NCBI GenBank assembly: GCA_030374765.1
Contig: JARGXX010000090.1
Span: 372,001 to 436,000 of the forward strand
Source of the DNA: Agarophyton chilense
Taxonomy: Eukaryota; Rhodophyta; Florideophyceae; Gracilariales; Gracilariaceae
Length of the DNA: 64,000 bases
Direction of reading: 5' to 3'
Made by a program: the position numbers and the translations under genes. This document shows positions 21,101 to 31,001 of this stretch, piece after piece. The notes beneath the pieces were generated by a model. That model searched no databases, had not been told where the DNA came from, and was given only the letters and a program-made list of their open reading frames with translations. The stretch's first letter is position 1, and each line of letters starts with the position of its first letter.

Positions 21101-22993
21101 CTAATTGCCGCGCAACGTGCACAACGAAAAGATTTACTTCAAGTTCTTTCTTTGGCAAGGATTGTGAATGACCTGAAAGAGGGCGGAACTTCCATGGAAT
21201 CGCGATTGATGACTCTTTCCGCTGCGGAATTAAATCATGTCCTAACAAATCACTACAGACTTAACCAAAAGAAAATTCCTGGTAACGTGGAAGAACGAAG
21301 GGCTTTGATACGGGAGATGGTTCAAAGGAAGCAGAAGAGCAACGTTCAGGACCTTTCAGACTATTCCAATGTCATTCGAACTGTACTCAAGAAACACAGG
21401 GATGCTGGCCTGGCGAAGGGTGCCTCCATCGCGGCTACAGGTACAACAATGTCGAATGGTACCATGCTTGGCATCCCCCTTGACATACAACGACGAGCGC
21501 TCGAAGATGGTGATGTGGAAGAGCTTCCTGTCGAAGCAAATGACTACTTCCCGGAGAAGGATGGCAAAGAAATATATGCAGCAGCGCGGAAAGTGTTTGG
21601 CGAACGAGCGAAGAAGGAGGCTTTAAAGAAAGAGAAAACAGCTTCAACTGCGACGCCGACCAATGCAGGTAACTCAGGTTCAAAACATATTGGTGGCTCC
21701 CATCCAGGCGGAGAACTTAGTATCACTGTCGCACTTACACTTACACCCCATGCGACATCTAAAAAGGGGGCCGAACCTGCCGACGACCCCCATCGCAAGC
21801 TGAAGAAAAAAGTCACACGGCTGAAAGTGACGAAAAAAGTGACTGGCCCAGATGGGAAGCAGAAATCCGTTGTCACCTACATCACAGATCCGGAGGAAAT
21901 TAAGCGCCGTTTGGAAAAACGTGGAGCTCCCAAAAAGAATAAGAAGGAAAGCGGAACGGGGGGAGGAGGAGGCGGTAAGTCGAATGAGAAGCTGAAGATT
22001 GCGATCGGTTTGCGAGACTTGCAAGGAGGAATCAAGAAGGGAAAAAAGAAGACGACACCGGGTGATAAGAAGAAATCCTCAAAGAAACAAAGTGGTTCCA
22101 CAGCACAGCCTTCCATAGATAAGCCGATTCAGAAGATAAGCGGAGAGAAAAAGGGACAAATAGGAAAGATCAAGATTAGTACAAAGCAGATCATCAAACA
22201 AAAGGAACAAGCTGCTTTGAAACGAAAGAGGTCGCAATATGGGGATGATATTGTTGATTATCGTGCGAAGAAAACTGCGAAGACTTCGCGTCGAAAGCGT
22301 AATGGTACTGTGCAGCTTAACGGAATCATAGAACAAATCGAAGACGTAGTTCGTCATACTGATGGCTACATCGTTCCTGGTGCTAAACCGATGAGGATTG
22401 CACGGCTTCACGACGGAGAATCTCCGCCGCCGGGGGTAATGGCAAAGAATATTGCTGTTCCAAAAGGCACAGGATTGGACTTGACCGCCCCTGTAGACGC
22501 TAAGACAGTGCCGTTGTACTCTCAGATTGTGAAGAACCCGATGTATCTGGACCTTATCCGGCGAAAGTGTAAGAATATGAAATACGAAACCGCTGATCAA
22601 TACTTGGCTGACATGAACTTAGTGGTATCGAATGCTCGTCTCTTTAACAAGAGGGCTGATGTGCAGTGGGTTGTGCAGCACGCCGAATTGTTGTTGGAGG
22701 TTGCCAAAGAGGAATTGCAGAAGCGTTCTGAAGATATCAAGGCGGCTGAGGAAATGGTGAAAATAGAAAAGGCCGAGGCAAAGGCGTCTGGAGCTTCCAG
22801 CAAGGCCAAGAAGAAGAAAAAGGCCAGCGTTAATAGCAAGAAGGCGGCGGGGAAGAGCAATGATGTCGTTGAGATTCAAGATAATTCAGACGATGTAGTT
22901 GAGGTGAAGAAGAATACGAAGGTCGACGTGATCATTCTGGAAGAACCGCAAGGAGGCAGCAAACACGCCGACGCCGACGCAGACGAGCCTTGA
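18131..22993 (+). CDS. TAF1: TFIID subunit 1 (TAF1), single bromodomain
   Basis: Largest subunit of the general transcription factor TFIID, the promoter-binding scaffold of RNA polymerase II. It has 1620 residues and no introns. The N-terminus carries a TAND-like motif, FLFGNIDKRGRLDEDYLDEE (about 13-32), that in other eukaryotes contacts TBP, then Asp-rich runs (60-140). VDWESDIKWGE (about 315) matches the conserved WEDxIIWDG segment. The DUF3591/TAF1 core spans about 617-1010: FEYALERQPSVLPIPGMASR, STDFLL-like TTDFLLVRSE, winged-helix FRAFPRRRTYPETSLLKLL (about 869) and AAYESMEAGWEHLLDIGV (about 927). A Lys-rich region (1230-1400) precedes one bromodomain (about 1447-1534: VDAKTVPLYSQIVKNPMYLD, YLADMNLVVSNARLFN). 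Animals have two bromodomains, plants one. I do not see the C2HC zinc knuckle. The C-terminus is basic then acidic. A polyadenylation-like ATTAAA follows the stop. Confidence 0.95.
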   Translation: MANRDGGTGGTGFLFGNIDKRGRLDEDYLDEETKNNIDHVGGKVDNNDKQLREIESMPLKKGTVSDEDDNYDADEDPQKQDYFDIDDPDELDENTRNDMNALSTQAKPVIDEDENYDDDDDDDDGPAEELPAQKKGTTALQTAPADGSASRKTIATSSVQRKRLSYEQAALEEQKRLMKAAREATNRPIMRIDSAAAEEEEVDPLPFTKVFFKPPPPLRFIPAQKRYGIVREPQPVQLAPDEGKKLESAPSMPEVDPVDFVLALDKKNVLQRKGVKNRAEIVPVYTEEYDDAARPLGDQLVIEPVNETHCLVQQVDWESDIKWGEPNEDEDDEWTKEAVCEKPDAHMRDSDDDDDEFEDPVQLNVKEGAKEAGAESDDDVEWEDGGLLANDSKAAKAESMKTADPMDVDAAATQTSNTGNGATEDAKAKGNKSPSATEVKTSGGPKIEEQCTEKSDVKELSLVVAPKNLIESIPPQNTDLCDGNWVHGIAWDSQSDTDPDDASSSSSQPLKIAGVREKLARLILDLNDENMSFEQVIDDFVNESRNMQDGKKVLDVKGLSRDLLQTTGTRLQQLLEADRFNISNDLYYASGSSTHQRIDRRSILRGLQNAPPAVKCQTTHWSLSAQSLLSFRRPKLYADDLPNKMILQPFRRKRPKAGKAQIAGQVPKKLSELQCSVKDAYRVSLFEYALERQPSVLPIPGMASRVVTFARKISAAEAAQASKNAAGTAEADTVFLAPDEPPPVSAGDLDADGKPLSVIESHVYSAPCVKTVTPTTDFLLVRSENEMFVREIDSVVSVGVTEPKIEVMAPNTERYKKFAKDRVSLWVMREAARQRKDFLKLQKKQQKEDGGLLDPREELQPYIEKEQIFRAFPRRRTYPETSLLKLLREMSKNQNGKYVISEEFTKIAPTREAKEAELLRTLTPQETAAYESMEAGWEHLLDIGVQTFTFPSGQGNILAASEKTGHEAGTAVATFLKCHLFKSPWYQSQSLIAAQRAQRKDLLQVLSLARIVNDLKEGGTSMESRLMTLSAAELNHVLTNHYRLNQKKIPGNVEERRALIREMVQRKQKSNVQDLSDYSNVIRTVLKKHRDAGLAKGASIAATGTTMSNGTMLGIPLDIQRRALEDGDVEELPVEANDYFPEKDGKEIYAAARKVFGERAKKEALKKEKTASTATPTNAGNSGSKHIGGSHPGGELSITVALTLTPHATSKKGAEPADDPHRKLKKKVTRLKVTKKVTGPDGKQKSVVTYITDPEEIKRRLEKRGAPKKNKKESGTGGGGGGKSNEKLKIAIGLRDLQGGIKKGKKKTTPGDKKKSSKKQSGSTAQPSIDKPIQKISGEKKGQIGKIKISTKQIIKQKEQAALKRKRSQYGDDIVDYRAKKTAKTSRRKRNGTVQLNGIIEQIEDVVRHTDGYIVPGAKPMRIARLHDGESPPPGVMAKNIAVPKGTGLDLTAPVDAKTVPLYSQIVKNPMYLDLIRRKCKNMKYETADQYLADMNLVVSNARLFNKRADVQWVVQHAELLLEVAKEELQKRSEDIKAAEEMVKIEKAEAKASGASSKAKKKKKASVNSKKAAGKSNDVVEIQDNSDDVVEVKKNTKVDVIILEEPQGGSKHADADADEP

Positions 22994-24953
22994 TTTTGTG
23001 TATGGTGGAACTATGCACCTATTCAACAGCATTGGGTTGGATTCTCTTCGCTTACTGTTCTATTTGGGGGCTTGACCCTAATTAAACTTAACCTCATTAT
23101 TAACAAATGACTCGCCATAACTTAGCAGTACTGTAGGAGAAGGGTAAGGGTGCTGCCCAAGACGTATTCAAGGCGCATCAGGTTATACAGTTGTACCTTC
23201 GTCGGCCTGGATTCTGCCGGTGCTGTAGCCCTTGTTTTCGATAGCGGACGTAACGCATGAGGTAACAAATCTTTTAACTGAACAGCGCGAATTTTTCTCG
23301 AATCGCAGTCAATCAGGACAAAAACTTCATGAACGGACTCGCGCACTCTATTCAATCATCGCTTCTTCTGGTACGGGGAATCGAACATCGCGGTTTTCTC
23401 TGTCCATTCGCGTCGAGCAACCCCTCTCGAGATGGATTCCCATGGTGATAAAAACCATCGTGTTAGCGGCATGACGTCGCCAGCTTTAGGATGCGGTGAC
23501 GGCGAATGCTTCAGACGCTCTTTCATAGCGGGATCCAGGTCCGCGACCACCCATGCACCTTTTTCTATAGCCTTGCGAAATTAAGCACTCGTTGTCTGCA
23601 TACATGTCTGCCTGTGAGAACAACATTGGGCTAGGGATGGCCATTGTCGAACTTGAGGTGCCCATTGCGTCCGAGATCGTCAACGCGTTCAAATTTGAGG
23701 TAATGGATATACTTTTCGTGTCCTTTGTAACACGTCACAGGTATAATTGCACCTCTGCTAGGCGGGGGTTTTAACATATCGAGGTTGAATCGAAGCGTGC
23801 TTCTCTCCTTTGATTTTTGGAGATTCTGGCAGCATCTGCATGTACGTTTGGATTTGAAGGTATCATAAAGGACTTTGGCGAGCGAGATATAATAAGAGTT
23901 CGTGCTTCAGGGGTACCAACCGGTACCAACCGGCACCAACAGCTGCAGAATGGAAACCCTTCACAAGGGGTTTGGATGTGGAAAGTGTGGAAACGACTCG
24001 TTTGTGATATGGACAGTTGCAGACCAGTGCCACCAATTTAGTCGGGCGTGCAGCATGATTCGAGATACGACCACGATGTCGGAAGTAATAGACGGAGCGG
24101 TGAACTGTGCGATAAGCCAGTGACTTGGGCTTGAACAGTCGACCCAAGTTTTGCTGCGACAAGGCGGACACAGAGGCATGCCGACAGAATTTAGCGTGCC
24201 ATGGAACCGAAGGCTTCTCATATGACGCGAAGGAGACCGCAATTGCACATTGATCGTTTTCGACAGCAGAAGCAAGGCAGTGGGCTGCAGCACCGAAGGA
24301 TTTAAACGGAGACAAGCATGATGAGAAACTGCTTGAGGTTTTCGCTGAAACTGGAACATTCGTGGTGGTGGAACGAACTGCACCCGTTTTACACGCTACT
24401 CAACGCGCGCACGGTGTTGTCAGCAGACGGCGTTGAGATACGGCGCTTGCTGACGTTACCTGCTACTTCCAGGCCATCACGGTGGTGACATTGTGGTAGT
24501 TTATTCCCACTGCGTGATTTCTTCATATAACGCTTTCTTTCGTTTGTTGTTTACGAGCGACGGAGACGTGGGGCGATGCTAACACGGACAGGTCGCTGGT
24601 GGAGAAGCTCCAAGTACAAAGCGCGTCACAGCCTTGCCTCGGCGCTTTGGGCATGAATGCGTCAGGATTCTCTCATCTCATGCCCAAGGGTCGCACAGTG
24701 GCAAGGGCTGGGCTTAAAGTTTTAGGAATAACCGAAAACTGCAGCACTACTGCATCCGTGGCTATATCCTGTATCGGTGTGTACTCTACAGTACATCCGA
24801 CTGGCGACATGGTCACACGGAAACGTGCACAACTCTGCACGACCAATCCGGCGTGAACGTTCCCATTTCGGTCGCTCCCGTGAAAGAAGTTCCTTGACAT
24901 AGACCCCCATCGGCACATGCTCCAGCCATTCAAACTCCATTCTCCCGGGCACG
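22994..24953. other. Intergenic region between TAF1 and the EDC4-like gene
   Basis: Begins with the TAF1 3' region (ATTAAA near 23080). The rest has only short overlapping frames (for example 23863-24315 on minus) without recognisable domains. A short repeat GGTACCAACCGGTACCAACC lies at about 23914-23933. The last 350 bases should hold the EDC4-like promoter and leader. No WD40 coding sequence, which full EDC4 proteins have upstream, is visible. Confidence 0.45.
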
Positions 24954-25922
24954 ATGATGAAGAACGTCAAGATCCTCAAGAGGCCGACCTCAACTCCGCC
25001 GCAAACGCCGTCAGTTCGCGTTGAACGCGAACTCACCCAACTGCTCGAAAGCGCGCTGCAGCGGGAACGCGCACGACTAGAAGCTTCGTACCGACAGCGA
25101 CAAGACATGCTTCTCCGTGCCGTTTCTGACGTACTCAATAACACATTGGAAAGAGTGGTCACCGCCGCCGCACGGAGAGAAATCGAGACACTCATGCAGG
25201 CCTTCCTAAGTCTTCAGGAATCCGCCCCAAAGCCTGTTGTCTCTGAGGAAGAAGTGGCACTCGCTAAGCAACATTTCATCTCTGCGTTTGAGCGAACCGC
25301 TCTCCCGCAGTTTGAACGCTCTATTGCTACCATGCTCACGTCGCTATCCAAGAATGTCGAACAAGTGCTTGACGACAAGCTATTGTCCCCCTGCGCGTCC
25401 GTGGTCACCTCGTTGGAGGGAACTGCTGACAAAATTCGGAGTGCAAAAAGCGTCGTTGCCGACATGTCCCTGGACGAAGAATCCGCCGATCTCGCTGCCG
25501 TACAAGCCGCTCTCGACGCCGGTAAAATCAAGGAGGCTCTGACGTTATGCACCGGAAAGTCCATCAAAGTGAAGGCAAAGGCGGTGAGTGGTGTCTTGGA
25601 CTCTTCTGTAAGGGCTGAGGACGCGATGGCTGGTGCAGTGCCGCCCATGGTCGATCTTATCAACTTCGCGGCCGTGTTGAGCATGGACCTGACAGACCGC
25701 ACTGAGGCTAGATTAGCCTGGCTTTACGAAATTATTTCGTTAATGGATGATACGGAAAGTGGAAACGAGGCCGATATGGAGAGCATTAGGCGAAAGTTGG
25801 TCGGAACCATTGAGAGGTTGTCTGAGTTTCAGAAGAATGGAACTCCAGCCCCAGCGGAAGCTAAGCATGCCAAGCTTTTGATTAGAGTTCTGAAGGCACA
25901 TTTGAACGGCATGTCAACATAG
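24954..25922 (+). CDS. EDC4/Varicose-type C-terminal domain protein
   Basis: A 322-residue single-exon protein resembling the C-terminal half of enhancer of mRNA-decapping 4 (EDC4/Ge-1/Varicose), the P-body scaffold that joins DCP2 and DCP1. Residues 20-95 are helical and coiled-coil-like (ELTQLLESALQRERARLEAS). The signature FISAFERTALPQFERSIATM (about 108-127) matches the EDC4 pattern of a Phe-rich helix before a MFxQI-type motif. LDAGKIKEALTLC (about 187-199) and MVDLINFAAVLSMDL (about 232-246) match the alpha-helical tail where EDC4 reads LxxGxFxEAFxxxL and LLSLIQQLSxDL. The usual N-terminal WD40 propeller is missing, so the gene is either a stand-alone tail protein or has its propeller encoded elsewhere. 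The second codon is also ATG (start MMKN). Confidence 0.75.
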   Translation: MMKNVKILKRPTSTPPQTPSVRVERELTQLLESALQRERARLEASYRQRQDMLLRAVSDVLNNTLERVVTAAARREIETLMQAFLSLQESAPKPVVSEEEVALAKQHFISAFERTALPQFERSIATMLTSLSKNVEQVLDDKLLSPCASVVTSLEGTADKIRSAKSVVADMSLDEESADLAAVQAALDAGKIKEALTLCTGKSIKVKAKAVSGVLDSSVRAEDAMAGAVPPMVDLINFAAVLSMDLTDRTEARLAWLYEIISLMDDTESGNEADMESIRRKLVGTIERLSEFQKNGTPAPAEAKHAKLLIRVLKAHLNGMST

Positions 25923-26360
25923 GGAGTCTAGTCAATGAGTATTTAGACTGCTTTTGTAGGATAGAGCGGTAAGCTCTAAGAGTCCTATCTCGAGACCGGT
26001 ATGGCCCACGTTTTCCGGATTGATGAACGCATGGTAAATACACTGTTTCTGCGTTGTAGCGTTGGCTCATGCTTCGTATCCTTTCTCACCTTCCATGAAC
26101 ACGTACTGAGCAGATGAAGTTCAAGCAGTGAATGTGGAGAACGTGATTGCAGATCGCGCGGGAGCTTTTCAGGAGCTGTTTCCCAAGCATTAGTCATGTT
26201 GAGCTACATTGTTCTCGTCCACAAGTGAGCAAAAGCGGAAACCTAGAAGTCAAACATCAATATCTTCGGCAAATGATTTCCAGTTGATCACGCTCAATAG
26301 AATAGCTATTGAGAACGAAATCGCTCGAGAACTGGGCCGTAAACACATGCATTTACGACA
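25923..26360. other. Downstream flank of the EDC4-like gene
   Basis: No gene is recognised. It marks the right end of the host-gene island. A Tc1 element begins at 26363. Confidence 0.4.
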
Positions 26361-26362
26361 TA

Positions 26363-28402
26363 CAGTGCGTTTCAAAAACATATCCCTTTACAAAAACAGC
26401 GCCAAAAAGGCATTTCACGAACTGTTGTTGAATCATAGATATGAGTTGCGGCCGAGAGGACGGCCGAGAAGAACACGTTTACACGTGATAGGTTTCATGA
26501 AAGGACGTGAGCATAAGAAACACTAAACATAGAGTAGTGTTACGACGGGAAAATGCTACCACGGAAGGGACGGAGACCCGCAAAGGACGGGACGAAAGAA
26601 CACGTACGGAAAAAAGTTACTTTCAATTTAGAACAACAATTCGACAGAGTCGAAACAATAACCCGAAACTAGCAGTACGAATAGCACTTCAAAAAGCGCA
26701 AAGAACGCGAGAAAAAAGAGAGAGAAGGAACAACCGCACGAAGTCTATTTAAGGAAAGGAAACTTCATAGAGTAATGAAAGAAAAAAGAAAGAGAAAGCG
26801 TTCTGCCTGCACTGCCGACCATATTTGCCACTATTCGATTATTCCCTTTATCATTACCGATCACCATTATACCCCTTTCACTACCTTCTTTCTATACCCT
26901 TTTAGAATCCCAGGGATGGCACAAAGTTCCAACCAAGCGACGACTGTACAGTTGTGAAACACATACAACTTTCATCGGTGACGTACAGATTACTGGTATT
27001 AATACGTCACCTTAAGTGTCCGAATGGTCGGCTAATATCCCCATATAAAGCCCCCACAATATCTTCGGAGCTCTTTCCGGAGCTCCCGGCAGACCCTTTG
27101 TGCCGACTATTGTTTGTATTGAGATTGTCCCCACCACTGCACACGTATGAACTTCAGCAACATGTCTGAAGCTCAACTTACAACAGTACATTTCACAGCA
27201 AATAAAAACCACTAAGACAATAACACTGTTTCAAAAGAATATACTTTATACAATCATTAGCTCAATTATGGCTCGTAGCCCGCCTCGGACACCTTCTGAA
27301 CAGCTGCAAATCAAGGAGTTAGTAGTTCAGTGCATAATTTCAGCAGATATAGCCCAAAAACTCAAGCGCATCTCAAAAACAATCAGAAACTTAATAAAAA
27401 AGCCCGCTACATACAAAATAAAGCGCTCAACCAACCGCCCTACGTCACTTTCTCCGGCCAATAAACGTAAAATGAAGCGAAAACTATGCCCTAACACTTC
27501 ATCTTGCAAAAATATTTTCAAGAATCTAAACTTGCTTCTATCAAGATCTAATGAATGGCGTGAAGTTATCGAAAATTGATGAAGTACACGATAATGAGAA
27601 ACCTTTTTTTGAAGATAATTACAAGAAAAATCGTGAAGAATGATGAGCTTAATAGGCTTTTTGAAAAATATAGTGGAATAATACTATCCTTTCCAACGAA
27701 AAAAGGTTTCCCCTTGATAGTCCATATTGCTATATATTTTATTTGTATGATCTACGAAAAGAGAAGAGAGTTTTTGTCATCACTCATTTAGAAGGGACAT
27801 CAGTCATGATTAGGGCTGGAATTTCTACGAAAGAAGCAACTGATATGGCTTTTGTTGAAAGTACTATGAACTCTGGGAGGTATGCTGAGGTTCGAGAAAA
27901 CTATCTTCTATCTTTTGCATACTTTATGCACGGTGAAGAATTCATTTTTCAGCAAGATATTGCACCTGTGCATAAGTATAATCTATGAAACTGTGGTTTA
28001 ATAGTCTAAATATGTCAGTTATGGAATCCCCTGCGCGCACTCCTAATTTCGACCCTATCGAAAACTTTTGTGAAATGTGAGCGAATGGTTTAATGAAGGC
28101 AGTTTGATACCCTTTTGGATTAAAAAAATTGTTTCAAAGATTGCTGAGAAAAGACTGAGAGTAATGCTATCAATCCTTTTATAGTATCAATTTCAAAGCG
28201 GTTTATAAGTGCTTTACAGGCTAAAGAAGCAAAAATAAACTACTGAACTCGCGTTAGAATAAAAAGGATGCAAAAAAGGTTATGTTTTTGAAGTAGTATT
28301 TTTACTTCAAAAATTTTTTCACACTGATTTGTTAGTTTTACTGTAGCCAAAACGTCGATTTTCGGAAATTTTTCGCGAATAATATGATTTTGAAACAAAC
28401 TT
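26363..28402 (+). mobile_element. Tc1/mariner-like DNA transposon, copy B (with nested solo LTR)
   Basis: Same family as 797-2094 but in the opposite orientation. It is bounded by TA at 26361-26362 and 28403-28404, starts CAGTGCGTTTCAAAAACATA and ends GAAACAAACTT. Transposase coding begins at 27268 (MARSPPRTPSEQLQI), with an HTH-like N-terminus to 27579. Then come decayed pieces: 27576-27790 covering the first catalytic region, with SFPTKKG where SDEK is expected, and 27743-27988 with FIFQQDIAPVHKYN, where the second catalytic Asp-Asn pair reads Asp-Ile. NFDPIENF near 28052 is the third region. Several stops and shifts make it dead. Without the nested LTR the element is about 1.28 kb, the same size as copy A. 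Confidence 0.85.
26426..27182 (+). repeat. Solo LTR inside Tc1 copy B
   Basis: A 757-bp insertion that copy A lacks, placed in the left untranslated part of the transposon. It starts TGTTGAATCATAG and ends CTCAACTTACA (TG...CA), with flanks ACTGT (26421-26425) and ACAGT (27183-27187), a 4-of-5 match for a target duplication. Purine-rich in the middle with ATATAAAG near 27043. The start is copia-like in style. No internal coding region is left. Confidence 0.65.
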
Positions 28403-28404
28403 TA

Positions 28405-31001
28405 CATCTTGTTCCTCTATTCTTCTCCCTCTGCAGTACGGTGCGTTTATAAAATTATATCCTTTGCCAGTGTCTATCCGTCCGGAGAATTTGCCTCATA
28501 TTCGACCGACTCAATCTTTCAAAAAGATTAGATAAAAGTCCTGTTTGAGACCTTAGCGCCATATTCTATTTTTTAAGTTTAAAACAAACATTCAAATCAT
28601 GTTATACTTACATTAAAGCACATATCTAAGGTTTTCAATATTAACAACACTTCAGAGGTTTCACAACCGCTAAGAGACTGCTACACACCGATTTTCAACC
28701 TTGTTGAGTTAATTGAAACCCAAAAACTCTTCTGGGTGTTCGACTGATTCTGAAATCAATATGGTCTAAGAACATATTTGCATCTTCTTAATGTGATATC
28801 CGGGAAAATGAAAGCTTTATCGAATACTATAGTACGTATAGCAAGCATAATTTGGGCTCCATTTTTGGATGTGACCCTGTTAGTTAGATGGTACAGTAAA
28901 CTTCGGCAAAACTAAGCCTTTTCCCTTACTGAATGGTGCAGATAGATAAAATGAGATATAAGTATCCCGATATAATCTTCTTATTAATGTTCTTTAAACC
29001 AGCGCAACCAAAGACTTATTTCAGTAGTCACAAGGGATCAGACTCCTTGGCTTTCGGACAGACACTCCGGATGTGTAATGATTTTTTCAGCCTTTCCATT
29101 TCTGCGTTAACCAGAAGCAGGAGTGTACAATTCCTACAAGGCTTTTTGAGGAGAGGGTATAACAAAAAGATATAGTTTCACTCTATACCCGAAGCTTGCC
29201 TTTTGCGGGAAGGTTTACGCAGCACCACTTGCGGCAGCTTCGAGTGCAGTACTAGATCCTAGAGCGCCACAAAGTCTTTACAACTTACAACAGTCACAGG
29301 ATATTCACTCTGTGGGGGCTTTCTAGACATACTCAGTACCGTTGGTACACACAGACCGTCTTCCGTCCACGCCGATGGCGCTTCAACCGGTGCAGTGGGC
29401 TGACAGCACGTGCTCGGCCCAGCTGCAAACGCCTCACCGGATCCCTGTACTGCGGCAAACGCCTCACGGTTTTTTATAATTTATGGGGTCGTTCTTCCAG
29501 CGTCGGTCGCCTCACTAGACCCCAGGCGGCAAACGCCTCACCCTTTAATGAAGTTGAAGGGCTAGAACCCAGAGGAAAATAATATTTTAGGATGTCCATT
29601 TTTGGTTCCGGTCGTCCAAGAGAGAGCTCGGAGACATCAAAGTCATTTCTTTAGAGATCTAGCACCTCCAAAACGGAGCTAAAACGCATTTCTACTCGAT
29701 AGTTACTACTATGTGCTTCTATGGTACTTTATTCGCTTCTAGCAGAGTTTTAAGCAGCACATTAACCAATAAGAACACCAAAACTAGATTGTTTTCTTTA
29801 ATGCGCCATTATGGCTTTCGAAGCCCGCGGTGAAATACAGAGTGCAGATCCTGCTGGCACTCCATAAAAGTGTGTTCCAGAAATTCGGAAACACTGTACG
29901 CATTACGGGACGCACACATAATAACGCAGATTGAATCATTGAAAACATTAATTTAATTGAACATTTGTTTTAAACTTAAAAATTATATTCAAATACATAG
30001 TAGCGCATGTCACCGCACGAATGTTAATGCTATTAACTGTTTTCTGTACCATTATATGTCCAGTGTCTAATTTTAACAATTTGTACTGTTATAAAGACTC
30101 TTTGAATTAATCACGTGCTTCAATTTCAACGAAGAAGTATTCTGTTGGCCGCAAGAAGGGAGATAGTGTTTTAGCATTTCTCATAAAACATTGTACGAAA
30201 TGCCATCGTGTCTACCTTTTCTATACCATCTCAGGCGCCGAAACACATATTGGCGCTCTTGTCAAAACAATCATATTTCTTATATGTTTATTGGTTGTTA
30301 AGCTGCTTTGAACGCACTTAGAAACTAACTGAGTATCTTCAGAATATACAATCGTAACTATCAATTATTATTGCGTTATAGCTTCTTCTTGAACGTACTA
30401 GATCTATATGAAGAGATAATGACCTGTTCGAGTTTTCTATCGCACGATCAAAGCCAAAAATCAATCCCCTGAAAACGTTACTGTCTTTAGTATTGAGCTT
30501 CTAACACCAACGAAAATGTCAGATCTCTCCCCTCTTACGGTTTAGTGAGGCGATATTCACTGTAAAAGCAACGCCATGCATTATAAAAATCTGTAAGGCA
30601 TTTTTCGTAGTGCAAAGTGCCCATGAAGCGTCCAAAATAGTCACAGCACCCTTATCAAGCCTATTTCACCAATATAAGGGCCTCTAGAGTAATACAATTG
30701 ATGATCTGTGTGTACAACCGAAGCTAAAAAGGTCCAGGTGGCCCTCGCAAAAACAATTTCTGTGAAAGACTTGGTGATGATCTGAGATACATTCCTAAAT
30801 AAGGAAAAACCGCAAATAATGCCTCATAATCTTTCTTACAGAATAACTGATTTGGATTAAAACTTAAAGCATATCTTTTGTTTTAACCTCTCTTTGTGAA
30901 GTTTTGTAAGGACTTTACTCGCCTGATTTTGGTTAACGATGGAGTTTGGAGACTGAAAACAGCGTGACACATCCAGTGTCTAACCGGAGGCCAGGGAGTC
31001 C
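28405..31001. other. Intergenic DNA, no recognised gene
   Basis: AT-rich for most of its length, with a GC-richer patch at 29350-29560 that holds the short repeats described separately. The 80-codon frame at 28933-29175 shows no family resemblance. I see nothing else. Confidence 0.4.
29425..29541 (+). repeat. Spaced 13-bp repeat GCAAACGCCTCAC (three copies)
   Basis: Exact copies of GCAAACGCCTCAC at 29425-29437, 29455-29467 and 29529-29541, plus a partial GTCGCCTCAC at 29506-29515. Spacings are irregular (30 and 74 bases), so this is not CRISPR-like. It may be a remnant of a minisatellite or a binding-site cluster. Confidence 0.6.

Noticed and set aside
23863-24315. 150-codon minus-strand frame between TAF1 and the EDC4-like gene
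   Set aside because: Overlapping frames on both strands of similar length, no family resemblance, unusual Cys and His spread. Not supportable as a gene.
29425-29541. CRISPR-like array
   Set aside because: Repeats are 13 bp, spacing is irregular, and the genome is eukaryotic.
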